NCBI GenBank assembly: GCA_963773315.1
Contig: CAVZAF010000004.1
Coordinates: 254,056 to 318,055, forward strand
DNA from: DATKAS01 sp963773315
GTDB lineage: Bacteria; Actinomycetota; Acidimicrobiia; Acidimicrobiales; DATKAS01
Length of the DNA: 64,000 nt
Reading direction: 5' to 3'
A model generated the notes under the pieces. The model saw only the letters and a list, made by a program, of their open reading frames with translations. It was not told where the DNA came from and ran no database searches. This document shows, piece by piece, positions 17,500-25,365 of the stretch. Every line of letters begins with the position of its first letter. Within the stretch, counting starts at the first letter, position 1. Made by a program: the position numbers and the translations under genes.

Positions 17500-18153
17500 A
17501 TGCCGGAGCCGAGCAGGCGGACCTACGACGCGAGCAAGCGCCGGGAGCGCGCTGAGGAGGAGCGTCAGGAGACGAGACGGCGCGTGCTCGCCGCCGCGCA
17601 GCAGCTGTTCGTGGCGAAGGGCTACACGGCGACGACGATGAGCGACATCGCGAAGGAAGCCGGCCTCGCCATGCAGTCGGTGTACAAGGCCGGCCAGAGC
17701 AAAGCCGACCTTCTCCAGCGGGTCATCGAAGTCGTCGTCGCGGGAGATGACGACGAGGTGCTGATGACACAGCGGCCGAGCTTCACTGCGATCGCCTCCG
17801 AGCGAGAGGCGACTCGCCAGGTCGAGATGCTCGCGGCACTCATCGCCTCGACCCAAGAGCGATCAGCTCCTGTGCAGGCTGCCTATCGCGAGGCGGCCGC
17901 GGTCGACGCTGCGGTCGCCGCGAACCTCGATGCCGAGCTCCGTCGACGCCACGAGACCTTCGCAAACGTGATCGACATGATCGATGCAGCGCGGCTACGG
18001 CGCTCGCCTGAGGAGAGCACCGACACGGCGTGGTCGATCGGCAGCTCCGAGGTCTACCTGCTCCTTCGTGTCAGGCGCAGGTGGAGCGCCAAGAAGTACA
18101 AGGACTGGCTCACGCGCACGCTCACTGAACAGCTGGTCACGCCCGACGACTGA
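17500..18153 (+). CDS. TetR-family transcriptional regulator
   Basis: 217 residues. The N-terminal HTH is clear: RRVLAAAQQLFVAKGYTATTMSDIAKEAGLAMQSVYKAGQSKADLLQRV. The ligand-binding domain is unassigned. It is transcribed away from the MDMPI/cupin pair, with a candidate operator in between, so it most likely represses that pair and itself. Only weak SD complementarity precedes the ATG. Confidence 0.92.
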   Translation: MPEPSRRTYDASKRRERAEEERQETRRRVLAAAQQLFVAKGYTATTMSDIAKEAGLAMQSVYKAGQSKADLLQRVIEVVVAGDDDEVLMTQRPSFTAIASEREATRQVEMLAALIASTQERSAPVQAAYREAAAVDAAVAANLDAELRRRHETFANVIDMIDAARLRRSPEESTDTAWSIGSSEVYLLLRVRRRWSAKKYKDWLTRTLTEQLVTPDD

Positions 18154-18186
18154 GCCGCGTGCCGCTCAGGCGCGGTGCGCATGGGG

Positions 18187-18372
18187 CTACCTATCAGTGC
18201 TGCGCTTCAGCAACACGGCAACGTGGCCGTCCGCGAGGGCGGTCATGCCGACCGCCTCCCAGCCCTGAGAACCCTCCGCGTTGAGCACGGCGACCGAGTC
18301 GGACTGACCTTGCATGGCCATGGCGGCCTTGAACGCCGGCAACTCCAGGATGAGGTACTCCCAGCTGCTCAC
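18187..18372 (-). CDS. DUF4177-like small protein
   Basis: 61 residues from GTG 18372. The pattern WEYLILEL ... VAVLNAEGSQGWEAVGM ... HVAVLLKR resembles the small DUF4177 domain. The GTG overlaps the TGA of the preceding gene (GTGA), which decides the start. No function is known. Confidence 0.6.
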   Translation of the reverse strand: MSSWEYLILELPAFKAAMAMQGQSDSVAVLNAEGSQGWEAVGMTALADGHVAVLLKRSTDR

Positions 18373-18635
18373 CGGGCAGCTGCGGCGAGGGCCGCGCAAC
18401 GCCAACAACCGTCGATCGGATCGAACGGATCGCGATGAACCGCCAGGAACGACGGCCACAACACCTGGTGTCGACCCGGTGACCCGACGCGTATCCCAAC
18501 TCCGTTGGCGCCGCGTCTGGTTCGGCTCGTGTCCACGGTGACGACGGCGCCTGACTTCGCCGGATCTCGCCCCCGCTCGTCGTGCACGAGCACCGCGTCA
18601 CCGACGCGCAACGCGTTCCACTCGAACTTCAGCAT
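18369..18635 (-). CDS. Small uncharacterised protein
   Basis: 88 residues starting at the ATG at 18635 with AAGGAGAGG upstream. A short beta-rich region (WNALRVGDAVLVHDERGRD; SGAVVTVDTSR; GVGIRVG) is followed by an Ala-rich end containing two Cys (DGCWRCAALAAAAR). The beta part looks like a small barrel. I cannot name a family. It is cotranscribed with the DUF4177-like gene and probably with the Zn-ribbon gene before it. Confidence 0.55.
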   Translation of the reverse strand: MLKFEWNALRVGDAVLVHDERGRDPAKSGAVVTVDTSRTRRGANGVGIRVGSPGRHQVLWPSFLAVHRDPFDPIDGCWRCAALAAAAR

Positions 18636-19154
18636 GTGCCTCTCCTTCCGATGGTGCGAGCCCGACTCCGACAGGCTTCGTCTGCGTGCACCACGTGCGC
18701 TGAAAACCTTCCGGCCGTGGCGCCGATCCGGCCCAGTAGCTGCCTGAGTCATCCGTCCGGATCCTCACGCGGGTCGTCCGAGCTCGGCCCCAGGCGACGG
18801 CCTCGTCTGCGGACGCGGCACGGGCTCGCTCCGCGACGCGTTGGTCACTGGGACCGACGAACCAGTAACAGAGGAAGTCGCCGTGCGCTCGGTCGGCGAC
18901 GAGCCAGGCCGTGCCGTCACCCTCGCGCGCTGCGTGCGGGCGCCTGGTCACGGTCGTCCCGTCGGTGCGGAGGGAGACCGGCTGGGATCGGGGCCGAGGA
19001 GAGCCGCTCGGCACGGAGGGCACAGCCACCACTCGGGCAGCGCGCCAGGTCGAAGCGTCGGATCGCCGTCGAACAGCTCGCGACACCGTCCACACTGCCG
19101 AGGAGGCACGTCCCGCGGCTCCTGCTGGGCTTCGACCACTCCCATCAAGTCCAC
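18598..19154 (-). CDS. Zn-ribbon small protein, one frameshift
   Basis: The N-terminal frame (from ATG 19154) contains CGRCRELFDGD ... WWLCPPCRAALLG, a four-Cys zinc-binding site. Between about 18960 and 19010 the frame must shift to continue as LRTDGTTVTRRPHAAREGDG and GTAWLVADRAHGDFLCYWFVGP, which is clearly coding in character. The end overlaps the next gene by 38 bp. Restored length is about 185 residues. The family is unknown, and the indel may be a sequence error or real decay. Confidence 0.5.
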
Positions 19155-19240
19155 AGCGGGCTCCCTTCAGCGCTACTTCACCCTACAGCGGAATGACATC
19201 ACTAGCAAAAGAACTCCGGTATTGCACTACTGTTTCGAGC

Positions 19241-19555
19241 GTGAGCGATTGGACCTTTCTCACCACGCACGCGCAGGCGATGCTGTTCCTCGCTCACCAG
19301 CCCGACGCTCGGCTGCGCGATGTCGCATCCGCCCTCGGCATCACCGAGCGCACGGCGTACGCGATCGTGGCGGATCTCACCGAGGCCGGGTATGTGGTGA
19401 AGGAGCGGGACGGCCGGCGGAACCGCTACCACATCCAGCGCCACGTCCCTCTGCGAGACGAGATCGGCCGAGAGCGCAGCGTCGGCCAGCTCCTGGATCT
19501 CCTCGGTGCCAAAGAGCCTGGACGAACAGCGAAACCTCGCCGGGCCGCCCCCTGA
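19241..19555 (+). CDS. Winged-HTH regulator (MarR/ArsR-like)
   Basis: 104 residues from GTG 19241. The wHTH reads DARLRDVASALGITERTAYAIVADLTEAGYVVKERDGRRNRYHI, followed by a short C-terminal helix. A longer start at ATG 19193 is possible, but the bases in between are AT-rich and promoter-like, and VSDWTFLTTHAQAMLFLA is a typical opening for this group. It is divergent from the Zn-ribbon gene set and upstream of the desaturase. Confidence 0.8.
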   Translation: MSDWTFLTTHAQAMLFLAHQPDARLRDVASALGITERTAYAIVADLTEAGYVVKERDGRRNRYHIQRHVPLRDEIGRERSVGQLLDLLGAKEPGRTAKPRRAAP

Positions 19556-19684
19556 CCGCGCTCCCCTGACTGTTACTGTGCCTGGAACCGCGCGGGTGAC
19601 TCCGCGTGGTGGCAGCGGCTCTGAACCTCGGTCGCGGTCCTCCGCCTTCTCCCAGGACGGAGGGAATCGTCACCAGGAGCTCGC

Positions 19685-20620
19685 ATGGCCACTGACCTTC
19701 TGCCCGCGCCCGTCACGGCTGCGCCCCCCGACGAGGGCCAGGAGGCTCGACGAGTCGGACGAGCCGAGCGGACGATCACCCTCCTGATCGTCGCAGGTCC
19801 CTTCGCTGCATTGGTGTGCGCGGTGTTCGCATTTTGGGGTCACGGGATCCACACTCGCGATGCATTGCTCGCCGTTGGGCTCTTCTTCTTCGTCGGCTAC
19901 GGCGTCACCATCGGCTACCACCGGTTCCTCGCGCACAAGTCGTTCGTCGCCGTCCGACCCCTCAAGCTCGCGCTCATCGGCGCCGGGTCGATGGCCTTCG
20001 AAGGTGGACCGATCGGATGGGTTGCCGACCACCGCCGCCATCACGTCTTCTCCGACCTCGATGGCGACCCGCACTCGCCCCATGGGATGACACCGCTGCG
20101 AGGGCTCTGGCACGCTCACCTCGGCTGGCTCTTCAACCACGAGCCGACGTCGTGGGAGCGTCATGCGAAGGACCTCATGGCCGACCGCGACATCGTCGTC
20201 ATGAACGCGCTCTTCCCGATGTGGTGCGTCGTGTCGCTCGCCATCCCTTTCGTCCTCGGCTGGATCTTGGGCGGCAGCGTGTGGGCCGCTCTCACGGCTT
20301 TGCTGTGGGCCGGCGGAGTGCGCATCTTCCTCGTGCACCACGTGACGTGGAGCGTCAACTCCCTCTGTCATGTCTACGGCCGCCGACCGTTCGTCACGAC
20401 CGATCGCAGCACGAACGTCGCGGCACTCGCCGTCGTCACGATGGGCGAGTCGTGGCACAACGGCCATCACGCGTTTCCTCGGTCAGCGCGACATGGGGTG
20501 CTCCCGCATCAGTGGGATTCGTCGGCCCGCGCCATCCGCTGCTTCGAGCAGCTCGGCTGGGCAACCGACGTCCACTGGGCGACGCCGGCCGCGATCGAAC
20601 GACGTCGTTCTTCAGCCTGA
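19685..20620 (+). CDS. Acyl-CoA delta-9-type fatty acid desaturase
   Basis: A 311-residue membrane di-iron desaturase. The three histidine boxes are intact: GYHRFLAHKSF, DHRRHHVFSD and ESWHNGHHAFP. Helical hairpins surround the boxes. The order and spacing fit the stearoyl-CoA/OLE1 class rather than acyl-lipid front-end enzymes. The ATG follows CAGGAGCTCGC. The 3' end overlaps the convergent hydrolase gene by 9 bp. A second, different desaturase is at 42-43 kb. Confidence 0.94.
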   Translation: MATDLLPAPVTAAPPDEGQEARRVGRAERTITLLIVAGPFAALVCAVFAFWGHGIHTRDALLAVGLFFFVGYGVTIGYHRFLAHKSFVAVRPLKLALIGAGSMAFEGGPIGWVADHRRHHVFSDLDGDPHSPHGMTPLRGLWHAHLGWLFNHEPTSWERHAKDLMADRDIVVMNALFPMWCVVSLAIPFVLGWILGGSVWAALTALLWAGGVRIFLVHHVTWSVNSLCHVYGRRPFVTTDRSTNVAALAVVTMGESWHNGHHAFPRSARHGVLPHQWDSSARAIRCFEQLGWATDVHWATPAAIERRRSSA

Positions 20621-21583
20621 TCGATCCTCGAGCTCGGCCGACAGGGCAAGGATCCGCTCGGCGACCTCGTCACTGCACTCGAGCGGCAACATGTGACCCG
20701 CGTTCGCGAACGTCTCTATGCGCGCACGGGGGATGAGGTCCACCGTTCGCTCCGACTCTTCGATCGGAACCACGGCGTCGGCGGCGCCTGCCAACACGAG
20801 CACCGGTACCCCGACACGCGTGAGCGCTCGACTCAGGTCGATGCCGAGGAGCCGGCGGGCGAAGCCGCGGCGGCGCTCGACGGGGCTGTCGGTGCCGATG
20901 GTGCGCACCGCATCGACATGGCTCCTCCGAGGCTCGGGCCCGAAGTTCGCGCGGGCGAGCACGAGGCCGTGCCGCGGGTTGCGGCCGAGTCGTTCGAGGA
21001 ACTGCCAATCGAGCGCCGTGAACTTGGCACGAGTGAGTGGCCGGTCCGAGGGCCCGCGACCCGAGCTGTTGATGAGCACGATGGCCGCCACTCGTTGAGC
21101 GACGATCTCGGGACGGTCTACCGCGAGACCCAGAGCCACGCCGCCCCCCATCGAGTGGCCGACGACGATCGCGCTCCGGAGGTCGAGGTCCTCGAGCACC
21201 CTCGCAGCGTCGTCGACGAGATCAGGAAAGCCGAACATCGGCGGGACAGGCGAGGAACGACCGAACCCCCGTTGGTCCATCGCGATGACTCGACAACCGC
21301 CGGCGGCCAAGGGAGCGGCCATCAGCGAGAACGTGCGCATCGACGCACCGTGGCCATGCAGCAAGAGCACGGGGCGGCCGGCTCCGCACTCCTCGACGTG
21401 CAGCTGGCCCCCGTCGGATGTCGGGATCAGATGCGTGTGCTCAGCCGGGAAGCGGAAGTCGCGGTCAGCGTCGGGATCGGGCCTCGCCGAGAGCTGCAGC
21501 AAGACCCGAGACTCATACGCCACGACGCACGCACCCAGGAACGCGGTGGCGCCCAGTGGCACCAGGACGCGTCTTCCGTGCAC
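20612..21583 (-). CDS. Alpha/beta hydrolase
   Basis: About 323 residues from GTG 21583, chosen because AGAGGATGG precedes it. The longer in-frame extension would run through the divergent VC0807-like gene. After an N-terminal helix (VLVPLGATAFLGACVVAYES) comes the hydrolase domain: oxyanion region LLLHGHGASM, nucleophile elbow VVGHSMGGGVALG, acid within GAADAVVP, catalytic His in FANAGHMLPLE. Likely membrane-tethered. The substrate is unknown; esterase, lipase and epoxide hydrolase relatives share this pattern. Confidence 0.85.
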   Translation of the reverse strand: MHGRRVLVPLGATAFLGACVVAYESRVLLQLSARPDPDADRDFRFPAEHTHLIPTSDGGQLHVEECGAGRPVLLLHGHGASMRTFSLMAAPLAAGGCRVIAMDQRGFGRSSPVPPMFGFPDLVDDAARVLEDLDLRSAIVVGHSMGGGVALGLAVDRPEIVAQRVAAIVLINSSGRGPSDRPLTRAKFTALDWQFLERLGRNPRHGLVLARANFGPEPRRSHVDAVRTIGTDSPVERRRGFARRLLGIDLSRALTRVGVPVLVLAGAADAVVPIEESERTVDLIPRARIETFANAGHMLPLECSDEVAERILALSAELEDRSG

Positions 21584-21767
21584 CGAGCCATCCTCTTTCG
21601 AGGCGGCATCAGGAGCAAGCAGCTCGACGACACGACGCCCGGAGTGAGCGTATCGGCGGAATGTCCTGATCAGCCGACTTCTACGAGGCTGCCGCTCCGG
21701 GTACCGTCGTGAGGCGGGTGGCGTTGCTCCGGACCTTGGTATCGCACGCGCGAATCCGAGGAGCGCC

Positions 21768-22412
21768 GTGTCCCCCAACCCGTCCTTGCCCGTCGTGTCG
21801 AAGCTCTCCGTCTTCGGCGCGGTCGTGGCCCGCTCGGCCCCGCGCCTCATCGAGGCGTCGCTGATCCCGAGCGCGCTGTTCTATTGCGCTCTGGTCTTCG
21901 TCGGCATCGGGGCGGCGTACGGCGTGGCGATCGTCTGGCTGTACGGCACCCTCGCGACCCGGTTGGTCTGCCGCCGGCGCGTCTCGCCCCTGCTCATCCT
22001 TGCCGCCGTCGGCATCACGATCCGGACGATCGTGGCCGTGGCGAGCGGAAGCACGTTCGTCTACTTCGCGCAGCAGGTGATGGGGTCGCTCGTCGTGGGT
22101 TGCGTGTTCCTGGCCTCGGTCGCACTCCGACGGCCGATGGTCGAGGCGCTCGCACACGACTTCTGGCCCCTGACACCCGAGATGCGGGCCCACCCTTCAG
22201 TGGTGCGACTGCTGCGACGACTGACGTTCCTTTGGGCCGGCATCAACCTCGCCATCGGCGGGGCGACCTTCACACTCCTCCTGTTGCTCCCGCTTCCCGC
22301 CTACGTGGCGCTGAAGCAGCCCGTCGCTTGGTCGATCACTGCTGCCGGCATCGCCATCACCATCGACCGGGCGGTGCACACCGGGCGGCGAGCCGGCTTC
22401 GCTGCCGCGTGA
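21768..22412 (+). CDS. VC0807-like integral membrane protein
   Basis: 214 residues with about five or six membrane helices and short loops (LIPSALFYCALVFVGIGAAYGVAIVWLYG; ILAAVGITIRTIVAVASGSTFVYFAQQVMGSL; LWAGINLAIGGATFTLLLLLPL). The FYFAQ..G and WAGIN pieces recall the VC0807 family of unknown function. Starts at GTG 21768. No partner gene is obvious. Confidence 0.65.
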   Translation: MSPNPSLPVVSKLSVFGAVVARSAPRLIEASLIPSALFYCALVFVGIGAAYGVAIVWLYGTLATRLVCRRRVSPLLILAAVGITIRTIVAVASGSTFVYFAQQVMGSLVVGCVFLASVALRRPMVEALAHDFWPLTPEMRAHPSVVRLLRRLTFLWAGINLAIGGATFTLLLLLPLPAYVALKQPVAWSITAAGIAITIDRAVHTGRRAGFAAA

Positions 22413-22422
22413 CGCACGCGTC

Positions 22423-23160
22423 TCAGAGCTTCAGAGCGGGAAGAGCGTCGAGGCCGGGTGGCGCAAGCGACCCGCCGATGACGTCGGTGGCGACGTCGAC
22501 GAGCCTCACGTTGTGGTTCCGGGCGTGGTTCCGCAATGTGGCGAAGGCGTGCTCCATGTCGAGGTCTTGACGCTCCGCGACGATGCCCTTCGCCTGCTCG
22601 ATGACGACGCGCGTGTTGAGCGCCCCATTGAGCTGTTCGTTCAGCACGTGCGCCTCGGTCGCCGCGCGGTGTTGCAGGATGGCGATGGTCGCGACGTCGG
22701 CAAAGGCCTGGGCGGCGTCCACGTCCGGCTTTCGCATCTCACCCGGCTCCACATGGAACAGGTTCAGAGCTCCGATGACCGTGCCCCGCAGCCGCATCGG
22801 CAGGGCATGGACGGCGTGGAAGCCTGCCGCGAGCGCTTCGGCCGCGAAGCGGGGCCAGCGGCCGTCGCCGACGACGAGGTTCTGGTTCACCACAGCCGTT
22901 CCCGTGCGGTAGCACTCGAGGCACGGGCCCTGTCGCGCCTGGAGCTCGAAGAGCTCGAGCACGCGCATGGCCTCGGAGGAGGAAGCCATCACGCGCAGCT
23001 CTCCGTCCGGCGAGGCCAGCATGATGCCGGCGGCCCCGACATCGAGCACGTCGACGCAGCGGTCGGCAAGCACGGTCAGAAGCTCGACCACATCGAAGTC
23101 GGCGACGAGCGAGTCGGCGAGCTCCACGAGCGTCCTGGCGAGCAGCGTTTCTCTAGGCAT
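22423..23160 (-). CDS. GAF-ANTAR transcription antiterminator
   Basis: 245 residues. An N-terminal GAF domain (about 20-165, with GPCLECYRTGTAVV) is followed by a C-terminal ANTAR three-helix RNA-binding domain (RVVIEQAKGIVAERQDLDMEHAFATLRNHAR). ANTAR proteins bind paired hexaloop hairpins in nascent RNA to prevent termination. It lies 36 bp after a second GAF-ANTAR gene, and an STAS gene precedes both. The ligand of the GAF domain is unknown. Confidence 0.92.
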   Translation of the reverse strand: MPRETLLARTLVELADSLVADFDVVELLTVLADRCVDVLDVGAAGIMLASPDGELRVMASSSEAMRVLELFELQARQGPCLECYRTGTAVVNQNLVVGDGRWPRFAAEALAAGFHAVHALPMRLRGTVIGALNLFHVEPGEMRKPDVDAAQAFADVATIAILQHRAATEAHVLNEQLNGALNTRVVIEQAKGIVAERQDLDMEHAFATLRNHARNHNVRLVDVATDVIGGSLAPPGLDALPALKL

Positions 23161-23196
23161 CGGCTCTCCTGATCGTACGACGAACGCGGCCGATCC

Positions 23197-23916
23197 TCAC
23201 CCGGAGTCCTTCTCGCCGGTGGACGCGTCGAAGCGGAGCGTCCGGGCGACGACGTCTCGAGCGACGTCGGCAAGGGCACGGTCGTTCCCGAAGGCGTACG
23301 CCCGGAGCCGCACGAGCGCTTGGCCGACGGTGACCCCGAGCTGCACGGACACCATCCCTGCTGCTTGATGGACGACGAGCTGGAAGTCCGCGCCGGCCTC
23401 GAGCTCAGCGGCCACGAGGCCCGGGGGCGCGTTGGCCTGGAGAAGCAGGACAGTGTGGGCGGCGACATCGGCCATCACCAGTGCGTCGGCGTGCTGCTCC
23501 GAGCCGAGGGACCCGGCTCGATCGCAGTACAGGTTGAGGGCCCCCAGCCGCACGGCACCGACATGGAGCGGGAACCCGAACACGGCCCGTGCACCTGCGG
23601 CGACCGCCGGCCCAGTGAAGGCGAGCCATCGGGGGTCGGCTGGATCTGCCAGATCAGGTTCGAGGACGGGATGGTCGAGACGGTAGGCGTCCACGCATGG
23701 CCCCTCGCCGAGGTCGTACTGCAGCTGCTCGATGACAGCGCTCACCTCGTCAGTGCTACAGAGCGAGCCGTGCGGGATGTCCCCGGACATCAGCATGATG
23801 CCCGCGCCGGTCGTGCCCGTCACCTCGGCACACACCCGGCACAGGCGCGCGGTCTCTGCGCCAGGCTCTGGGCCGACGAGTCGGGCGACGATCCGGTCGC
23901 GCCGGTCACCAGGCAC
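23197..23916 (-). CDS. GAF-ANTAR regulator (second copy, divergent)
   Basis: 239 residues with the same order: GAF (AGIMLMSGDIPHGSLC ... YDLGEGPCVDAYRLDHPV) then ANTAR (FQLVVHQAAGMVSVQLGVTVGQALVRLRAYA). Its ANTAR helix lacks some of the basic residues of the neighbouring copy, so RNA binding may differ. Only 3 bp separate it from the STAS gene upstream, so the STAS gene, this one and the following GAF-ANTAR gene are probably one operon. Confidence 0.88.
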   Translation of the reverse strand: MPGDRRDRIVARLVGPEPGAETARLCRVCAEVTGTTGAGIMLMSGDIPHGSLCSTDEVSAVIEQLQYDLGEGPCVDAYRLDHPVLEPDLADPADPRWLAFTGPAVAAGARAVFGFPLHVGAVRLGALNLYCDRAGSLGSEQHADALVMADVAAHTVLLLQANAPPGLVAAELEAGADFQLVVHQAAGMVSVQLGVTVGQALVRLRAYAFGNDRALADVARDVVARTLRFDASTGEKDSG

Positions 23917-23919
23917 CGC

Positions 23920-24273
23920 CTACGGGCCTCGACCGGTGAGCTCGACGAGATCAGACCGGCCACACACATTCAGAAGACGCAGAGCAGACGCCGGCGGAGA
24001 TCGCAGCACCAGACACCGCGAGCGAGCGGCCAAGAACTCTTCGGCTCGGAAGAGCACGCCTGCTGCCGACGCGTCGAAGAAGTCCACGGCACTCAGGTCG
24101 AGGATCAGATCGGCGTCGCCGAAGGCGATCACGGCGGCCAACGTCTCGCACAGGTCCCCGCGGGTGGAGATGTCGAGCTCGCCGCTGAGCGACGCGATGG
24201 TGGGCTCGAGGCCGGAGCCGACGCCCGGCGGGCCGCGGAGCGACAGGACGGAGAGCGAGGAAATCGGGCGCAT
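23920..24273 (-). CDS. STAS-domain anti-anti-sigma factor-like protein
   Basis: 117 residues from the ATG at 24273, which has GGAG 5 bp upstream. The STAS core is ASLSGELDISTRGDLCETL ... DLILDLSAVDFFDASAAGVLFRA, with the phosphorylatable Ser/Thr position at DASAAG. Such proteins switch partner anti-sigma kinases, but none lies nearby. Coupling with GAF-ANTAR proteins suggests a stress-signalling operon. Confidence 0.85.
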   Translation of the reverse strand: MRPISSLSVLSLRGPPGVGSGLEPTIASLSGELDISTRGDLCETLAAVIAFGDADLILDLSAVDFFDASAAGVLFRAEEFLAARSRCLVLRSPPASALRLLNVCGRSDLVELTGRGP

Positions 24274-24400
24274 TTCAACTCCTGGCGTGTCGTGACGACG
24301 CGCTACCAGGGTCCGGAGCACCGCTATGAGGAACGTACACCTGATCGGGTCGCGCCGCGATGGGCAACCACGCTTCCAGTATCTCTCGGACTTTTATTAC

Positions 24401-24429
24401 TTGACTCGGAGGCATTCTTCTCTCATATT
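24401..24429 (+). promoter_or_regulatory. Sigma-70-type promoter
   Basis: TTGACT (24401-24406), a 17-bp spacer and CATATT (24424-24429) lie in a markedly AT-rich stretch 47 bp before the ATG at 24476. It probably drives the small protein and the coupled marR gene. Confidence 0.6.
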
Positions 24430-24475
24430 GAACAGACCGGAGCGAAGTAGCTTCGGGAGAGCAGGGGGAAGACAA

Positions 24476-24748
24476 ATGACCGCAACACTCACCGTTCGTC
24501 ACACCGTCGCCGATTACGAAACCTGGCTCGTCGCCTACAAGGACGCTGGCGCCATTCGCAGCAAGTACGGCTGCACCGGCGAACGGGTGTATCGCCTGCC
24601 CGCCGACAGCAACGACCTCTTCATCACGCACGACTTCCCGACGCTGTCGCAGGCCGAGGGCTTCGCGGCAGACTCCGAGCTCCGCGCGGCAATGGAGCAC
24701 GGCGGCGTCACGTCGGCACCCCGGATCGAGATCTTCGAGCTTGTCTGA
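24476..24748 (+). CDS. Small ABM-like alpha/beta-barrel protein
   Basis: 90 residues starting at ATG 24476 with AGGGGGAAG upstream. The pattern TATLTVRHTVADYETWLVAYKDAGAI ... LFITHDFPTLSQAEGFAADSELRAAMEHGGV resembles dimeric alpha/beta-barrel proteins of the antibiotic-biosynthesis-monooxygenase type. No catalytic residue set is evident. Its stop overlaps the TTG start of the marR gene, so the regulator likely controls this gene. Confidence 0.7.
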   Translation: MTATLTVRHTVADYETWLVAYKDAGAIRSKYGCTGERVYRLPADSNDLFITHDFPTLSQAEGFAADSELRAAMEHGGVTSAPRIEIFELV

Positions 24749-25346
24749 CGCACGACGCCGACGGCGACCGGGGAGAGCGGGCGCGAGCCTGGCCTCTCCG
24801 GCCGCGCTCGGCGTCGTGAAGGTCGGCGACGACTTCGCCGACGAGTATCCCGATGGCGACCCGGTCGCAGCCGAGGTGCTCGCCACGCTCGTTCGCACGG
24901 GTCACGCCATCGACGCGGAGATCGACCGGACGATGGTCGCGTCACATGGTTGGCCTCAGACGATCTTGAACTGCCTCGCGGTGATCGAAGGCGCCGAGAC
25001 CAAGTTGACGCCGAGCCAGATCGGCGAGCGCACCCTCACCTCGTCGGCGACGATGACCAACACGCTCGACACGCTCGAGCACCTCGGTTGGGCGCGTCGA
25101 GTCGCGAACCCCGACGATCGGCGCAGCGTCCTCGTCGAGATCACCTCCGAGGGCCAAGCCGTCACCGACCGCTTCCTGCCCGGCATCCGTGCGTTGGAGC
25201 TCGCAGCACTCGCCGAGCTCACGGCCACCGAGCGCGCCACGCTCCTCAAGCTGCTCGGCAAGGTGCTCAAGGGCATGGCAGCGATCGCCGCCGCCGAGCC
25301 GATCCCGCTCGAAGGTCGGCGCAACCGGCCTGAACGTGGCCGCTGA
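24741..25346 (+). CDS. MarR-family transcriptional regulator
   Basis: 201 residues from TTG 24741, overlapping the previous stop; a later GTG (at VVKVGDDF) is an alternative start. The wHTH is clear: AETKLTPSQIGERTLTSSATMTNTLDTLEHLGWARRVANPDDRRSVLVEIT. The N-terminal GDDFADEYPDGDPVAAEVLATLVRTGH is shared with the marR gene at 53.5-54.0 kb, so the two are paralogues. Confidence 0.88.
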   Translation: MSDARRRRRPGRAGASLASPAALGVVKVGDDFADEYPDGDPVAAEVLATLVRTGHAIDAEIDRTMVASHGWPQTILNCLAVIEGAETKLTPSQIGERTLTSSATMTNTLDTLEHLGWARRVANPDDRRSVLVEITSEGQAVTDRFLPGIRALELAALAELTATERATLLKLLGKVLKGMAAIAAAEPIPLEGRRNRPERGR

Positions 25347-25365
25347 CGCCGATGAATCGCAGGCT

